Below are positions 8,848 to 18,741 of a stretch of DNA of 64,000 bases, one piece after another (the stretch's first letter is position 1; each line of letters opens with the position of its first letter). The notes beneath the pieces are model-generated. The model saw only the letters and a program-made list of their open reading frames with translations, searched no databases and was not told the DNA's origin. The position numbers and the translations under genes are program-made. Source of the DNA: Paracoccus sp. (in: a-proteobacteria) (lineage in GTDB: Bacteria; Pseudomonadota; Alphaproteobacteria; Rhodobacterales; Rhodobacteraceae); contig JAUNTZ010000007.1 of assembly GCA_030538425.1 (NCBI GenBank), positions 1 through 64,000 on the forward strand. The letters are read 5' to 3'.

Positions 8848-9630
8848 ATGTTTGAACGCTTTCTGGTCGGCAAGACCGCCATCATCACCGGCTCGAATTC
8901 GGGCATTGGTCTGGGCATCGCGCATGAGCTGGCCCGCGCCGGGGCCGATGTGGTCATCAACAGCTTTTCCGACCGCGATGAGGACCACCAGATCGCCGCC
9001 GATCTGGGTGCCGAACATGGCGTGACCGCGCGCTATATCAAGGCCGATATGTCCAAGGGCGACGAATGCCGCGCCCTGATCGAGCAGGCCGGCGCCTGCG
9101 ATATTCTGGTCAATAATGCAGGCGTGCAGCATGTCGCCCCGATCAGTGAGTTCCCGGCCGAGAAATGGGACCAGATCATCGCGATCAACCTGTCCTCGGC
9201 CTTTCACACCACCGCCGCCGCGCTGCCCTTGATGCGCAAGGCAGGCTGGGGACGGGTCATCAACATCGCCTCGGCCCATGGGCTGACCGCCTCGCCCTTC
9301 AAATCGGCCTATGTCGCGGCGAAACATGGCGTGGTGGGTCTGACCAAGGTCACCGCGCTTGAAACCGCCGAGGCGCCGATCACCGCCAACGCGATTTGCC
9401 CCGGCTATGTGCTGACCCCGCTTGTCGAGGCGCAGATCCCCGACACGATGAAGGAATATAACATGAGCCGCGAGGACGTGGTCCGCAACGTCCTGCTGTC
9501 GCGCCAGCCCTCGAAAGAGTTCGCCACTGTCGCGCAGATGGGCGGCACGGCGGTCTTCCTGTGCAGCCCCGCCGCCGACCAGATCACCGGCACGACCATT
9601 TCTGTGGATGGCGGCTGGACCGCGCTTTGA
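8848..9630 (+). CDS. bdhA: 3-hydroxybutyrate dehydrogenase
   Basis: 260 aa classical SDR. Interconverts D-3-hydroxybutyrate and acetoacetate with NAD, used in polyhydroxybutyrate breakdown. Cofactor motif TGSNSGIG (residues 14-21), NNAG (89-92), catalytic Ser142, Tyr155 and Lys159 in YVAAKHG, and the family-typical GVQHVAPISEFP, NAICPGYVLTPLVE and C-terminal SVDGGWTAL. Start chosen at MFERF with GGAG upstream. Confidence 0.88.
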   Translation: MFERFLVGKTAIITGSNSGIGLGIAHELARAGADVVINSFSDRDEDHQIAADLGAEHGVTARYIKADMSKGDECRALIEQAGACDILVNNAGVQHVAPISEFPAEKWDQIIAINLSSAFHTTAAALPLMRKAGWGRVINIASAHGLTASPFKSAYVAAKHGVVGLTKVTALETAEAPITANAICPGYVLTPLVEAQIPDTMKEYNMSREDVVRNVLLSRQPSKEFATVAQMGGTAVFLCSPAADQITGTTISVDGGWTAL

Positions 9631-9638
9631 GCCATGGT

Positions 9639-9657
9639 GCCGCCCGTGCCGGGCGGC
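9639..9657. terminator. Hairpin between convergent bdhA and aspC
   Basis: Perfect 8-bp stem GCCGCCCG / CGGGCGGC with a 3-nt loop in the 54-bp gap between the two convergent genes. No clear T-run on either strand, so a terminator role is probable only from position. Confidence 0.4.
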
Positions 9658-9684
9658 GCTGACCGCTTGAGGGGGCGGAAGGGG

Positions 9685-10887
9685 CTATGCCAGCCCCTCG
9701 CAGAAGGCTTTGATCCGCGCGATGGCCTCGCGCAGCGTATCGTCGCTGGCGGCATAGCTGATGCGGAAATGCGGGGACAGGCCGAAGGCCGCGCCGAACA
9801 CCACCGCGACTCCGGTCTCGTCCAGCAGCGCGTTGGCGAAAGATTCGTCGCTGTCGATCAGTATGCCAGATTTCGAGGTCTTTCCGATAAGCTCCTCAAT
9901 TGACGGGTAAACATAGAACGCGCCTTGCGGGGTCGGACAGGTGATGCCGGGGCAATCATTCAGCCCCGCCACAACCACATCGCGGCGTCGCGCAAAGGCC
10001 GCTCGGCTTTCCGCGATATAATCCTGCGGCCCGGTCAGCGCGGCCAAAGCGGCATATTGGCTGATCGTGCAGGGGTTCGAGGTTGACTGCGATTGCAGTT
10101 TCGCCATCGCCCGGATCAACTCGACCGGCCCCGCCCCATAGCCAATCCGCCAGCCGGTCATCGCATAGGCTTTGGATACGCCGTTCATCGTCAGCGTGCG
10201 GTCCTTGAGCCGAGGCTCAACCTCGGCGGGGGTGCAGAAACGGAAATCATCGAACACCAGATGCTCATAAATATCGTCCGCCAAGACCCAGACCTGCGGA
10301 TGATCCAGCAATACGGCGCAAAGCGCGGCCATCTCGGCGCGCCCGTAACCCGCGCCCGACGGGTTCGAGGGCGAGTTGAGGATCACCCATTTCGTGCGCG
10401 GCGTGATCGCGGCTTGCAGCGCCTCGGGCGTCATGCGGAAACCCGTCTCGATCCCGCAGGGCACGATCACCGGCGTCGCCCCCGCAAGCGCCACAATGTC
10501 AGGATAGCTGACCCAATAAGGCGCCGGGATCACCACCTCGTCGCCTGCATCAAGTGTGGCCATCAACGCATTGAACAATATCTGTTTTCCGCCAGAGGAC
10601 ACAGTGATCTGGTCGATGCCGTAATCCAGCCCGTTCTCGCGCGCGAACTTGTCGCGAATCGCCGCCTTGAGGCTCGCCATCCCGTCCACCGCCGTATAGC
10701 GCGTATGGCCCGCGTCAATCGCGGCCTTGGCGGCCTCGCGGATATGGGCGGGCGTGTCGAAATCCGGCTCTCCGGCGGAGAGCGCGATGATGTCGCGCCC
10801 GGCCTCGCGCAGGGCCTGCGCCCGCCCGGTCATGGCGACCGTGGGCGAGGCCTTGATGCGGCGGATCGATTCGGAGAGCAGGAGCAT
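9685..10887 (-). CDS. aspC: Aspartate aminotransferase (class I, subgroup Ib)
   Basis: 400 aa, the usual length. PLP enzyme exchanging amino groups between aspartate/glutamate and 2-oxo acids. PLP lysine at residue 239 in NGVSKAYAMTGWRIGYGAG; NSPSNPSG near 171-178; SAGEPDFDTP near the N-terminus; substrate arginine near the C-terminal SPHFRISYA. Start set at MLLLSESIRRIKASPT because homologues begin there and GGAAA lies 8 nt upstream; an in-frame ATG 33 nt earlier has no SD. Divergent from sdhE. Confidence 0.92.
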   Translation of the reverse strand: MLLLSESIRRIKASPTVAMTGRAQALREAGRDIIALSAGEPDFDTPAHIREAAKAAIDAGHTRYTAVDGMASLKAAIRDKFARENGLDYGIDQITVSSGGKQILFNALMATLDAGDEVVIPAPYWVSYPDIVALAGATPVIVPCGIETGFRMTPEALQAAITPRTKWVILNSPSNPSGAGYGRAEMAALCAVLLDHPQVWVLADDIYEHLVFDDFRFCTPAEVEPRLKDRTLTMNGVSKAYAMTGWRIGYGAGPVELIRAMAKLQSQSTSNPCTISQYAALAALTGPQDYIAESRAAFARRRDVVVAGLNDCPGITCPTPQGAFYVYPSIEELIGKTSKSGILIDSDESFANALLDETGVAVVFGAAFGLSPHFRISYAASDDTLREAIARIKAFCEGLA

Positions 10888-10956
10888 GGCGGGGTTTCCG
10901 ATTTTCGTTTCCCATGTCATAGGACGGTGCCTGACAGGCGGCAAGCGAGGGGTGAG

Positions 10957-11238
10957 ATGGAAGATCGCGAAACACGGCTCAAACGGCTGCGCATCCGAAG
11001 CTGGCGGCGCGGGATGAAGGAAATGGACCTGATTCTGGGGCCGTTCTCGGATGGTCCCTTGCGCGCGCAGGGCGATGATCTTCTCAACGAATACGAGGCT
11101 TTGCTGGACGAAAACGACCAGGACCTCTATTTGTGGATCACCGCCCGGACCCAAAACCGCGCGGAAGGCCCTGAGGCTTTGGCCCGGGTGATGGATGAGA
11201 TCGCCGGTTTCGCCGCTTCGCGTCTAAGCGGCAATTGA
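10957..11238 (+). CDS. sdhE: FAD assembly factor SdhE
   Basis: 93 aa. Small helical protein that promotes covalent flavinylation of succinate dehydrogenase. The diagnostic RSWRRGMKEMDLILG segment (residues about 13-27) includes the RGxxE-type motif, here RGMKEMD. Preceded by an AGGGG-type SD. The gene is divergent from aspC; no sdh genes are in the window. Confidence 0.88.
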   Translation: MEDRETRLKRLRIRSWRRGMKEMDLILGPFSDGPLRAQGDDLLNEYEALLDENDQDLYLWITARTQNRAEGPEALARVMDEIAGFAASRLSGN

Positions 11239-11315
11239 TAAAGTTATACGCATTTTCCGGCGCGGATTAACGGAAGATTCGGTCTTTTCTGGCACAACGG
11301 GCATCAGCCAAAGAG

Positions 11316-11837
11316 ATGATGCCGATGACCCTTCATGCCCGACAGCCCCGCCATACCGCCCCGCCGGAGGATGAGGCCGACCAGAGCGACGCCTATTTCC
11401 GCTTTCTGCAAATGCTGGAACGGCTGCACCGGCTGATGCTTGATCTCATCAAGGATGAGTTCGAACGGATCGGCCGCGCCGATCTGACGCCGGTTCAGGC
11501 GATGCTGATCTATCATCTGGGTCAGCAAGAGGTCTCGGCGGGTGAGTTACGCTCTCGCGGGATGTATCAGGGCTCGAACGTGTCCTATAACCTGAAAAAA
11601 CTGGTCTCGGGCGGCTATGTCACCCAGATGCGCAGCGATCAGGACCGCCGCGCGCTCCGGGTCAGCCTGTCAGAGGAGGGGCGGGCGGTGCGCGACGATA
11701 TCGGACGGCTTTTTGCGCGCCATGCCGACGATCTGGTCGCCTCGGGCGTGCTGGACGACCCGCCGCTGGACCGGGTGAACCGGCAGGCGCAGCGGATCGA
11801 ACGCTATTGGGCGGAACAGATCCGCTACATCTATTGA
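11316..11837 (+). CDS. MarR-type winged-helix regulator (LdtR-like)
   Basis: 173 aa. Long N-terminal helix (RFLQMLERLHRLMLDLIKDE), helix-turn-helix with SAGELRSRGMYQGSNVSYNLKKL and the wing SDQDRRALRVSLSEEG. This matches the alphaproteobacterial subgroup exemplified by LdtR, a regulator of L,D-transpeptidase and stress genes; the assignment to that subgroup is by pattern, not by search. Two further in-frame ATGs (11319, 11325) leave the exact start open. It ends one base before the convergent gloA stop. Confidence 0.78.
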   Translation: MMPMTLHARQPRHTAPPEDEADQSDAYFRFLQMLERLHRLMLDLIKDEFERIGRADLTPVQAMLIYHLGQQEVSAGELRSRGMYQGSNVSYNLKKLVSGGYVTQMRSDQDRRALRVSLSEEGRAVRDDIGRLFARHADDLVASGVLDDPPLDRVNRQAQRIERYWAEQIRYIY

Positions 11838-12266
11838 TCACCAGCTGCCGGTGTTTTCCATGCTGGCCCATGGCTCTTGCTTGGGCAGGGGGTCGCCCTT
11901 CTGCAACAGCTCGATCGAGATATTGTCGGGGCTGCGCACGAAGGCCATATTGCCGTCGCGCGGGGGCCGGTTGATGGTCACGCCCGCATCTTGCAGCTTT
12001 TGGCACATCGCATAGATGTCCTCGACCTCATAGGCGAGATGGCCGAAATGGCGGCTGTCCGAGGGCAGGCCCTCATCGCCATCCCAGTTATAGGTCAGCT
12101 CAACCGGGGTCTCAGGCTGGCCGGGCGGGGCCATGAATACAAGCGTGTAGCGGCCATTTTCATCCTCTCGCCGCTTGGTTTCTTCCAGCCCCAGAAGCTG
12201 GAAGAACGCCATCGTCTTGTCGAGGTCCAGCACCCGGACCATGGTGTGAAGGTAACGAATCGCCAT
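11838..12266 (-). CDS. gloA: Lactoylglutathione lyase (glyoxalase I)
   Basis: 142 aa. Converts the methylglyoxal-glutathione hemithioacetal to S-lactoylglutathione. Metal ligands of the VOC fold are visible: His in MAIRYLHTMVRVLDLDKT, Glu in PVELTYNW, His in FGHLAYEVEDI and Glu in ISIELLQK. Start at 12266 with AAGGGAA 7-8 nt upstream. Divergent from thyX with 136 bp between. Confidence 0.93.
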   Translation of the reverse strand: MAIRYLHTMVRVLDLDKTMAFFQLLGLEETKRREDENGRYTLVFMAPPGQPETPVELTYNWDGDEGLPSDSRHFGHLAYEVEDIYAMCQKLQDAGVTINRPPRDGNMAFVRSPDNISIELLQKGDPLPKQEPWASMENTGSW

Positions 12267-12402
12267 GTTTTCCCTTTCGCGCGATCTGCCCTTTTGACGG
12301 GCGCGAATCGCATATCTTGTATGTCGGCCGGATGGCGACAACTATATTGATCCCTTCGCCGCAAACTGTCAGAACGGCTCGGGACAGATAGGGGATGATA
12401 CC

Positions 12403-13317
12403 ATGGCGCTCACCAAAGACCAGCTTGCCCAAATCGAGGAATTGCGCAGCGCGCCCCAGCCCACGCTGCGCGCCACCGCGCCGGGGATCGAGGCGCATCT
12501 GCACCGGGCGCATGAGGTTCTGGATCACGGCGTTTTGCGCGTCGTCGATTACATGGGCGACGATTCGGCCATCGTGCAGGCGGCGCGGGTCAGCTATGGG
12601 CGCGGCACGAAATCGGTCAGCAATGATGAGGGGCTGATCCGCTATCTGATGCGGCATTGGCACTCGACCCCGTTCGAGATGTGCGAGATCAAGCTGCATG
12701 TGAAACTGCCGATCTTCGTTGCCCGCCAGTGGATCCGGCACCGCACCGCGAATGTGAACGAATATTCGGGCCGCTATTCGATCCTTGACCGCGAGTTCTA
12801 TATTCCCGCCCCCGAACATCTGGCCGCGCAATCTTCGGTCAACAATCAGGGCCGGGGTGAGGTCTTGCAGGGCGACGAGGCCGCGCGCGTGCTGGACCTT
12901 CTGCGTGAGGATGCGATGCGCGCCTATGACCATTATGAGGACATGCTGACCCCGGATGAGGCCACGGGCAAGCAGGGTCTGGCCCGCGAACTGGCGCGCA
13001 TGAACCTGCCCGCCAATATCTACACCCAGTGGTATTGGAAGACCGACCTGCATAATCTGTTTCATTTCCTGCGCTTGCGGGCAGATCCTCATGCGCAGTA
13101 TGAGATCCGCGCCTATGCCGACAAGCTGGGTGAGATCGTGGCCGATTGGGTGCCTTTCGCCCATCGCGCGTTTCAGGATTACCAGCTTGGCGCGGTGCAT
13201 CTGTCGGCGCAGGCGGTCGATACGCTCAAGCGTCGCCTTGCCGGTGAGGTGGTGACGCAGGAAACCAGCGGCATGGCCGCGCGCGAATGGCGTGAGTTCA
13301 CGGCGATCTGGGGCTAG
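12403..13317 (+). CDS. thyX: FAD-dependent thymidylate synthase
   Basis: 304 aa. Makes dTMP from dUMP using methylene-tetrahydrofolate and FADH2. The ThyX signature [15 protein letters not shown] occupies residues 112-126. Further support is RQWIRHR, the [19 protein letters not shown] segment and the typical length. A hairpin (8-bp stem GGTCGGGC/GCCCGACC, 13338-13358) follows 20 bp after the stop and may end the transcript, although it lacks a T-run. Confidence 0.97.
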   Translation: MALTKDQLAQIEELRSAPQPTLRATAPGIEAHLHRAHEVLDHGVLRVVDYMGDDSAIVQAARVSYGRGTKSVSNDEGLIRYLMRHWHSTPFEMCEIKLHVKLPIFVARQWIRHRTANVNEYSGRYSILDREFYIPAPEHLAAQSSVNNQGRGEVLQGDEAARVLDLLREDAMRAYDHYEDMLTPDEATGKQGLARELARMNLPANIYTQWYWKTDLHNLFHFLRLRADPHAQYEIRAYADKLGEIVADWVPFAHRAFQDYQLGAVHLSAQAVDTLKRRLAGEVVTQETSGMAAREWREFTAIWG

Positions 13318-13337
13318 GCTCCGTAGCCGAAAAGCCG

Positions 13338-13358
13338 GGTCGGGCAGCGCGCCCGACC
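13338..13358 (+). terminator. Probable thyX terminator hairpin
   Basis: 8-bp perfect stem with a 5-nt loop, located between thyX and the convergent hydrolase gene. No T-tract on either side. Confidence 0.4.
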
Positions 13359-13386
13359 GCTCATGTCGCAGTTGCGGAACCCGCGA

Positions 13387-14217
13387 TTAGCCCTGCGCCT
13401 TGCAGGCCTCGATCCAGTGCCGCAACGCGCTTAGGCTTTCCGCCTCATCCAGCCAAGGGATATGGCCGCGCCCCGGCACCTCGGCAAAGGTCATGTCGGG
13501 CCTGCGCCGGGCCATCTCATCCGCGACCTCGCGCGACAGAAGGTCCGAATTGGCGCCCCGGATCAGCGCCACGGGCATGCCCTCGGTCGCCTGCCATAGC
13601 GGCCAGAGATCGGGCGTCTCACCCTCAAAGGCGCTGATAAAGGCGTCGCGCAGTTCGGGGTCGTAATTGTTGACGATCCGGTCCCCGTCCTGGGTAAAAT
13701 GGCGGCGGGCATCGTCCAGCCAACGGCCCTTTGGCACGTCCGAAAAGCCGACATTGGCCTTGGCCAAAGCCTCGGCCACGGCCTCAAAACTGCGGGCGGA
13801 CGGGTTGCGGCCCAGATATTGAAAGATCCGCTCCAGCCCCGCGCGCTCGATCACCGGGCCGACATCGTTCAGGCACAGCCCGCGCATCCTCTCGCGCATC
13901 ACCGCCGCCATGAACAGCCCGATCAGCCCCCCGCGCGAGGTGCCCAAAATCGCCGCACGATCCACGCCCAGATGATCCAGCAAACCCGCCGCATCCCGCG
14001 CCTCTTGCGGCACCGTATAAGTCGCGCCGCCGGTCCAGTCCGAACGGCCCCGCCCGCGATAATCCATGCGGATCACGCGACAGCCCGCCAGATGAGGCAT
14101 CACATAGTCGAAATCCTCGACCGTGCGGGTCAGCCCGGCCAGACAAAGCAGGGGCAGCCCCTCACCCTCATCGGTATAGAACAGCCGCGCCCCGTCATTC
14201 GCCTGAAAATACGCCAT
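13387..14217 (-). CDS. Alpha/beta hydrolase
   Basis: 276 aa. Canonical fold: oxyanion region LLCLAGLTRTVEDFDYV, nucleophile elbow ILGTSRGGLIGLF (Ser near residue 95), acid in VALIRGANSDLLS and histidine in VPGRGHIPWLDE. Substrate unknown; the sequence suits a small ester or C-C hydrolase. It lies 62 bp downstream of fabI on the same strand and may be cotranscribed with the fab genes. Confidence 0.85.
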   Translation of the reverse strand: MAYFQANDGARLFYTDEGEGLPLLCLAGLTRTVEDFDYVMPHLAGCRVIRMDYRGRGRSDWTGGATYTVPQEARDAAGLLDHLGVDRAAILGTSRGGLIGLFMAAVMRERMRGLCLNDVGPVIERAGLERIFQYLGRNPSARSFEAVAEALAKANVGFSDVPKGRWLDDARRHFTQDGDRIVNNYDPELRDAFISAFEGETPDLWPLWQATEGMPVALIRGANSDLLSREVADEMARRRPDMTFAEVPGRGHIPWLDEAESLSALRHWIEACKAQG

Positions 14218-14279
14218 GTCCGCCCCTCTTCTGTCCGCAAATATCCTAGGCGGCCGGGGGCGGGCCCCCGGTCCTGCGC

Positions 14280-15068
14280 TTACAGATTCTCGCTCTGCGG
14301 CATGCCCAGAACGTGATAGCCGCCATCGACCGTCACCACCTCACCCGTGGTTGAGGCCCCCCAATCCGAGGTCAGCCAGACCGCCGTGCCGCCGATCGCC
14401 TCAAGCGTGGCATTGGCGCGGAGCGGCGCGTTGGCCTCGGTGTGGCGATAGGTCTTGCGCGCGCCGCCGATGGCTGCACCGGCCAAGGTTTTCATCGGGC
14501 CGGGGCTGATCGCATTGACGCGGATGCCGTCCGGGCCAAGATCGTTCGCCAGATACCGCACCGAAGCCTCAAGCGCGGCCTTGGCGACCCCCATCACGTT
14601 ATAAAACGGCGTCACCCGGTTCGAGCCGCCATAGGTCAGCGTGATGATCGACGATCCGGGGGCCATCAAAGGATGCGCGCGCCGTGCCACTTCGATCAAG
14701 GAATAACACGAAATATCAAGGCTTTGCTTGAAATTCGCGCGACTGGTATTCATGAAGCGGCCGGTCAGCTCATCCTTGTTGGAAAAGGCAATGGCATGGA
14801 CCAGAAAATCCAGCCGCCCCCAACGCGCCTCGATCTGCCCGAAGGCGGCGTCAAGGCTGGCATCGTCGGTCACATCGACATCGACCAGAAAATCCGACCC
14901 GACCGAGGCGGCCAGAGGCTCGACGCGCTTGCCGAACCCCTCGCCCTGATAGGAAAAGGCCAGTTCCGCGCCCTGATCGGCCAGAGCCTTGGCGATGCCC
15001 CATGCGATGGACCGCTCATTGGCGACCCCCATGACCAGACCTCGTTTGCCGGAAAGAAGATCGCCCAT
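14280..15068 (-). CDS. fabI: Enoyl-[acyl-carrier-protein] reductase (NADH)
   Basis: 262 aa. Last reductive step of fatty-acid elongation. The FabI-type N-terminus GKRGLVMGVANERSIAWGIA, the Y-x6-K active site in FYNVMGVAKAALE and the C-terminal TVDGGYHVLGM are all present. It follows fabB by 19 bp in the fabA-fabB-fabI run. Confidence 0.95.
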   Translation of the reverse strand: MGDLLSGKRGLVMGVANERSIAWGIAKALADQGAELAFSYQGEGFGKRVEPLAASVGSDFLVDVDVTDDASLDAAFGQIEARWGRLDFLVHAIAFSNKDELTGRFMNTSRANFKQSLDISCYSLIEVARRAHPLMAPGSSIITLTYGGSNRVTPFYNVMGVAKAALEASVRYLANDLGPDGIRVNAISPGPMKTLAGAAIGGARKTYRHTEANAPLRANATLEAIGGTAVWLTSDWGASTTGEVVTVDGGYHVLGMPQSENL

Positions 15069-15087
15069 CTGTAAACCTTATCTTAAA

Positions 15088-16317
15088 TCAATCGCGGTAT
15101 TTGGACATGACGAGCGTGGCATTCGTGCCGCCAAACCCAAAGGAATTGGAGAGAACCGAATCGAACTCGACATCATCGACGCGGCTTGTGGCGATTTCCT
15201 CGGGGCGGATCTCGGGGTCAAGCTCGGTCACATTGGCCGAGGCCGCGATAAAGCGGTTTTCCATCATCAGCAGCGAATAGATCGCCTCATGCACGCCGGT
15301 CGCGCCAAGGCTGTGCCCGGTCAGCGACTTGGTCGACGATGTGGGCGGCACCGCCCCCTCGCCAAAGACGCGGCGCAGCGCCTGCACCTCGGTCACGTCG
15401 CCCGCCGGGGTCGAGGTGCCATGCGCGTTCACATAGCTGACCTTGCGCCCCTGGGGCAGGGTGGACAGCGCCAGCTTCATCGAGCGCTCGCCGCCCTCAC
15501 CCGAGGGGGCCACCATGTCATGTCCGTCGCTTGTCGCGCCATAGCCGGTCACTTCGGCATAGATCTTCGCGCCGCGGGCAAGCGCGTGGTCCAGTTCCTC
15601 AAGCACCAGAACGCCCCCGCCGCCACCGATCACGAACCCGTCGCGGGTCGCATCAAAGGGCCGCGAGGCAGTCTCGGGCGCGTCGTTATATTTCGACGAC
15701 ATCGCGCCCATCGCGTCGAAGAGGCAGGACAGGGTCCAGTGCAATTCCTCACCGCCGCCGGCGAAAACGATGTCCTGCTTGCCCATCTGAATTTGTTCGA
15801 CGCCATTGCCGATGCAATGGGCCGAGGTCGAGCAGGCCGAGGTGATGGAATAGTTCACGCCCTTGATCTTGAAGGGCGTCGCCAGACAGGCCGAGTTGGT
15901 CGAGGACATGCAGCGCGTGACCATGAACGGCCCCATGCGTTTGGGGCTGCCCTTTTCGATCACGATGCGATGGGCGTCAAAAAAGTTCGAAGTGGACGGC
16001 CCGCCCGAGCCCATGATCAGCCCGGTGCGCGGGTTCGAGACATCGCTCTCCTCCAGCCCGCTATCCTTGATCGCCTGCTCCATGGCAATGAAATTATAGG
16101 CCGCGCCCGGTCCCATGAAACGCAGGTTGCGCTTGTCGATATGGTCCTCAAGCGTGATCTGCGGCATGCCGTGGACCTGGCTGCGAAAGCCGTGTTCGGC
16201 ATATTCCGGCGCGAACACGATGCCCGAACGGCCTTCGCGCAGGCTTTGCGTGACCTCGGCAGCATTATTGCCGATGGGCGAGACGATCCCCAGCCCGGTG
16301 ATGACGACGCGACGCAT
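15088..16317 (-). CDS. fabB: 3-oxoacyl-[acyl-carrier-protein] synthase I
   Basis: 409 aa. Condensing enzyme needed for unsaturated fatty-acid elongation. Catalytic Cys162 in [12 protein letters not shown], first histidine in [12 protein letters not shown], second in [12 protein letters not shown], and terminal [11 protein letters not shown]. Pairing with fabA marks the FabA/FabB route of anaerobic unsaturated fatty-acid synthesis. Confidence 0.95.
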   Translation of the reverse strand: MRRVVITGLGIVSPIGNNAAEVTQSLREGRSGIVFAPEYAEHGFRSQVHGMPQITLEDHIDKRNLRFMGPGAAYNFIAMEQAIKDSGLEESDVSNPRTGLIMGSGGPSTSNFFDAHRIVIEKGSPKRMGPFMVTRCMSSTNSACLATPFKIKGVNYSITSACSTSAHCIGNGVEQIQMGKQDIVFAGGGEELHWTLSCLFDAMGAMSSKYNDAPETASRPFDATRDGFVIGGGGGVLVLEELDHALARGAKIYAEVTGYGATSDGHDMVAPSGEGGERSMKLALSTLPQGRKVSYVNAHGTSTPAGDVTEVQALRRVFGEGAVPPTSSTKSLTGHSLGATGVHEAIYSLLMMENRFIAASANVTELDPEIRPEEIATSRVDDVEFDSVLSNSFGFGGTNATLVMSKYRD

Positions 16318-16411
16318 GGCGGTTCCTTTATCTGTCGCGCCCGTGCATGGGGCGCTGGTGAAAATTACAGGTCAGCGGCTTTCGGCACAAGCCTTTGTGA
16401 AACATGGCGCA

Positions 16412-16438
16412 GGTCTGACCAGATCACCCGGTCAGACC
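16412..16438. repeat. 9-bp inverted repeat between fabA and fabB
   Basis: GGTCTGACC (16412-16420) and GGTCAGACC (16430-16438) are perfect inverted arms with a 9-nt spacer, midway in the 189-bp fabA-fabB gap. In minus-strand mRNA it forms a hairpin without a following U-run. It may be a processing/stability hairpin or an operator; nothing else is recognised in this gap. Confidence 0.5.
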
Positions 16439-16506
16439 CGGCAAGGGCCGCTCACGGCGGGTTGGCGAACCAGTCCGGCCCTTATGGTGCGGCCTGTGCT
16501 GCGGGA

Positions 16507-17016
16507 TCAGCTTTCGGACAGCGCGACCTTCATGTCGCGGACCTGATAGATCACCTCACCATCGGCCTCGACGATGCCGTCCGCCACGCCCATGGTCAGC
16601 CGGCGCGTCTGCACCGCCTTGGTGAAATCGACCTTGTAGGTCAGCATCTTGCGGTCGGGGCGGACCATGCCGGTCAGCTTGACCTCGCCCACGCCAAGCG
16701 CATAGCCGCGCCCGGTCCAGCCCCGCCAGCCAAGGTTGAACCCGGTCAACTGCCACAGCCCGTCAAGGCCCAGACAGCCCGGCATGATCGGGTTGCCGGG
16801 GAAATGGCAGGCAAAGAACCACAGATCGGGGGTGATGTCGAACTCGGCCACGACATGACCCTTGCCGTGCAGCCCGCCATCCTCGGAAATCTCGGTGATG
16901 CGGTCCATCATCAGCATCGGCGGCTCGGGGAGTTGCGCATTGCCCGGCCCGAACAATTCGCCCCTCGCGCATTTGAGCAGGTCGTCCTTGTCGAAGCGGG
17001 TCTGTTCCATCGCCAT
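16507..17016 (-). CDS. fabA: 3-hydroxydecanoyl-[acyl-carrier-protein] dehydratase/isomerase
   Basis: 169 aa, normal length. Dehydrates 3-hydroxyacyl-ACP and isomerises trans-2 to cis-3-decenoyl-ACP, the branch point to unsaturated fatty acids. Catalytic His71 in [14 protein letters not shown] and Asp85 in GLDGLWQL. First gene of the fabA-fabB-fabI run. Confidence 0.96.
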   Translation of the reverse strand: MAMEQTRFDKDDLLKCARGELFGPGNAQLPEPPMLMMDRITEISEDGGLHGKGHVVAEFDITPDLWFFACHFPGNPIMPGCLGLDGLWQLTGFNLGWRGWTGRGYALGVGEVKLTGMVRPDRKMLTYKVDFTKAVQTRRLTMGVADGIVEADGEVIYQVRDMKVALSES

Positions 17017-17130
17017 GCGAGATCATGCCTTTATCAGTTATGCCGGGGCGCCATTGCCGCCGGTCGTCGGGTTTTGTCTAGCATCGCACATCTTGCGCGC
17101 GCAAGCGTCGGGCGTGGCGCGGTGCCCGCC

Positions 17131-17991
17131 TCAAAGCCACTGGCCCGGCTCCATCAGGCCCAGATCCATCAATTGTTGCGCGCTCCACCGGAAGGGAAGC
17201 GAGTTGCTCCAGCGAAAATCACTGATCTCAACGCGCGAGCCGGGGTTGCGGGCCAGTGCCTTGGCAACACGGAACGAGGCCACGGCGGCGGTCAGGTTAT
17301 GGTGCCATGGACAGGAATAGGTGTTATATTCCTCGACGTTAAAGCGATGATCGGGCAGCAGGCGCAGCCCGGGCTGGCTGCGAAAGATCGCGATGCGGTC
17401 GATGCGGCGGCGGGTGGCGGGCAGGTATTCCTCAAACCGCCAGCGCAAGCCGCCGTGGAAGTCCAGCTGACGCTCCAGCGGCGCGCCGTCGCGGCCGATC
17501 CGGCCCAAGGCATAATAGCCGGTGCGGTCAAACATGGCCTCTTCGAGGCTGACCGCGTCGGGAAAACGGTCCAGATCGGGCGCATAAAGGTCGATCACAT
17601 AGGTCAGCATCGCACGGCGCCGTTCCTCGGCGTGAAAGGCCAGCATCTCACCCACGCGGCGCGAATCCGAAAAGGGAAAGAAGAGATATTCGGCATTATA
17701 GCCGTAATACATCCAGGTATCGGCGGGGGCCGCCGCGATGATGGCGTTCACCGCGCCGACATGGGCATCCGGGCCGCGCGTGTCATGGATCAGGTTGCGG
17801 ATGGCGGGGTGGGGCTGGCTCAGTTTCAGCGGCTCGGGCGACAGCGCCAAGACCAGCCGGAACCCCGATTGCAGCGCATGCTCGAAGCTCGATCCAAGCT
17901 CGATCCGGTCCTCGCACAGGATGATCGCGACCGGACCCTTGCCCAGCTCGGCAGGCCGGGTCGAGAGATATTGTTGCAGCGTGTCGGCCAT
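17131..17991 (-). CDS. Conserved hypothetical protein, possibly glycosyltransferase-like
   Basis: 286 aa, no signal peptide or membrane segment. Contains a Rossmann-like stretch (GPVAIILCEDRIELGSS), MYYGYNAEYLFFPFSDSRR, DLYAPDLDRFP and a histidine-rich YSCPWHHNLTAAVASFR. The aspartates and general layout recall GT2/GT92-like proteins described only as conserved in Rhodobacteraceae; I do not recognise a named family. The start ATG overlaps the stop of the upstream gene (TAATG), so the pair is translationally coupled. Confidence 0.6.
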   Translation of the reverse strand: MADTLQQYLSTRPAELGKGPVAIILCEDRIELGSSFEHALQSGFRLVLALSPEPLKLSQPHPAIRNLIHDTRGPDAHVGAVNAIIAAAPADTWMYYGYNAEYLFFPFSDSRRVGEMLAFHAEERRRAMLTYVIDLYAPDLDRFPDAVSLEEAMFDRTGYYALGRIGRDGAPLERQLDFHGGLRWRFEEYLPATRRRIDRIAIFRSQPGLRLLPDHRFNVEEYNTYSCPWHHNLTAAVASFRVAKALARNPGSRVEISDFRWSNSLPFRWSAQQLMDLGLMEPGQWL

Positions 17992-18635
17992 TACAAAAGG
18001 TCCAGAATCCGGGTGATCGCAAGCGCATGGTCAGGCGCGGGCGGGGCCGCGTCAAGCGCCTCATCCGCAGGTTCTGGCGCTGTCTGCATGGCGGTCTCGA
18101 TCTCGGACGCGACCGAGGCGCGAGCGGCGGCAAGGCGGGGATCATCGCTTGGCGGCAGCGCGGCCATCGCGCCACGAATTGCGGCTTCGTCAAAGCTGTC
18201 CGGGGTCAGATATGGCAGGATCGCCGCGCGGATCTCGATTTCGGCACGGTCGCGGGCCTCCGAATTCAGCCGCGCCTCGGCCTCTTCCATGGCGCGGGCA
18301 TTGGCGGCGGCAATCGCGGCCTCGGCAACCGCTTCGGTCTCAGCCGCGAGGGCCGAACCCGTTTCGGGCGGAAGCGCGGCATCGACGGGTGCCGGGGTGG
18401 GCTCGGCTGCGGGCATCGTGACCGGGGCCGCAGGGGCGGCCTCGACCACCTCGGGCGGCGCCGGGCGCGGCTGCGGTCGCGGGCTGGCCACCGGGGCAGG
18501 CGCTTCGATCGCCGATAGCCTGCGGCTGAGCGCATCTCGCAGCGATTCGGGCCAGAGCTGCGGATTGCTCCACATGAACCACCCTCCGGCGCCCAGAGAA
18601 CCCGCCAAAAGCAACAGACCGAACAGCCGCAGCAT
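17991..18635 (-). CDS. Membrane-anchored Ala/Pro-rich protein
   Basis: 214 aa. One N-terminal membrane anchor (LRLFGLLLLAGSLGAGGWFMW), then about 60 residues of Pro/Ala/Glu-rich linker, then a predicted helical acidic segment (residues 95-170). It probably sits in the inner membrane facing the periplasm. No known family recognised. Coupled to the following gene by a one-base TAATG overlap, which suggests a joint function. Confidence 0.6.
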   Translation of the reverse strand: MLRLFGLLLLAGSLGAGGWFMWSNPQLWPESLRDALSRRLSAIEAPAPVASPRPQPRPAPPEVVEAAPAAPVTMPAAEPTPAPVDAALPPETGSALAAETEAVAEAAIAAANARAMEEAEARLNSEARDRAEIEIRAAILPYLTPDSFDEAAIRGAMAALPPSDDPRLAAARASVASEIETAMQTAPEPADEALDAAPPAPDHALAITRILDLL

Positions 18636-18741
18636 CGCTTCCTCCTGTCAGCGCCCGTCAGATGGGCCGCGTCCGGCCCCTATGCCACAGCCCAAACCCC
18701 GCGAAAAGCCGGTTTGGGGAACCGAACCGGCTCAAATCCGG

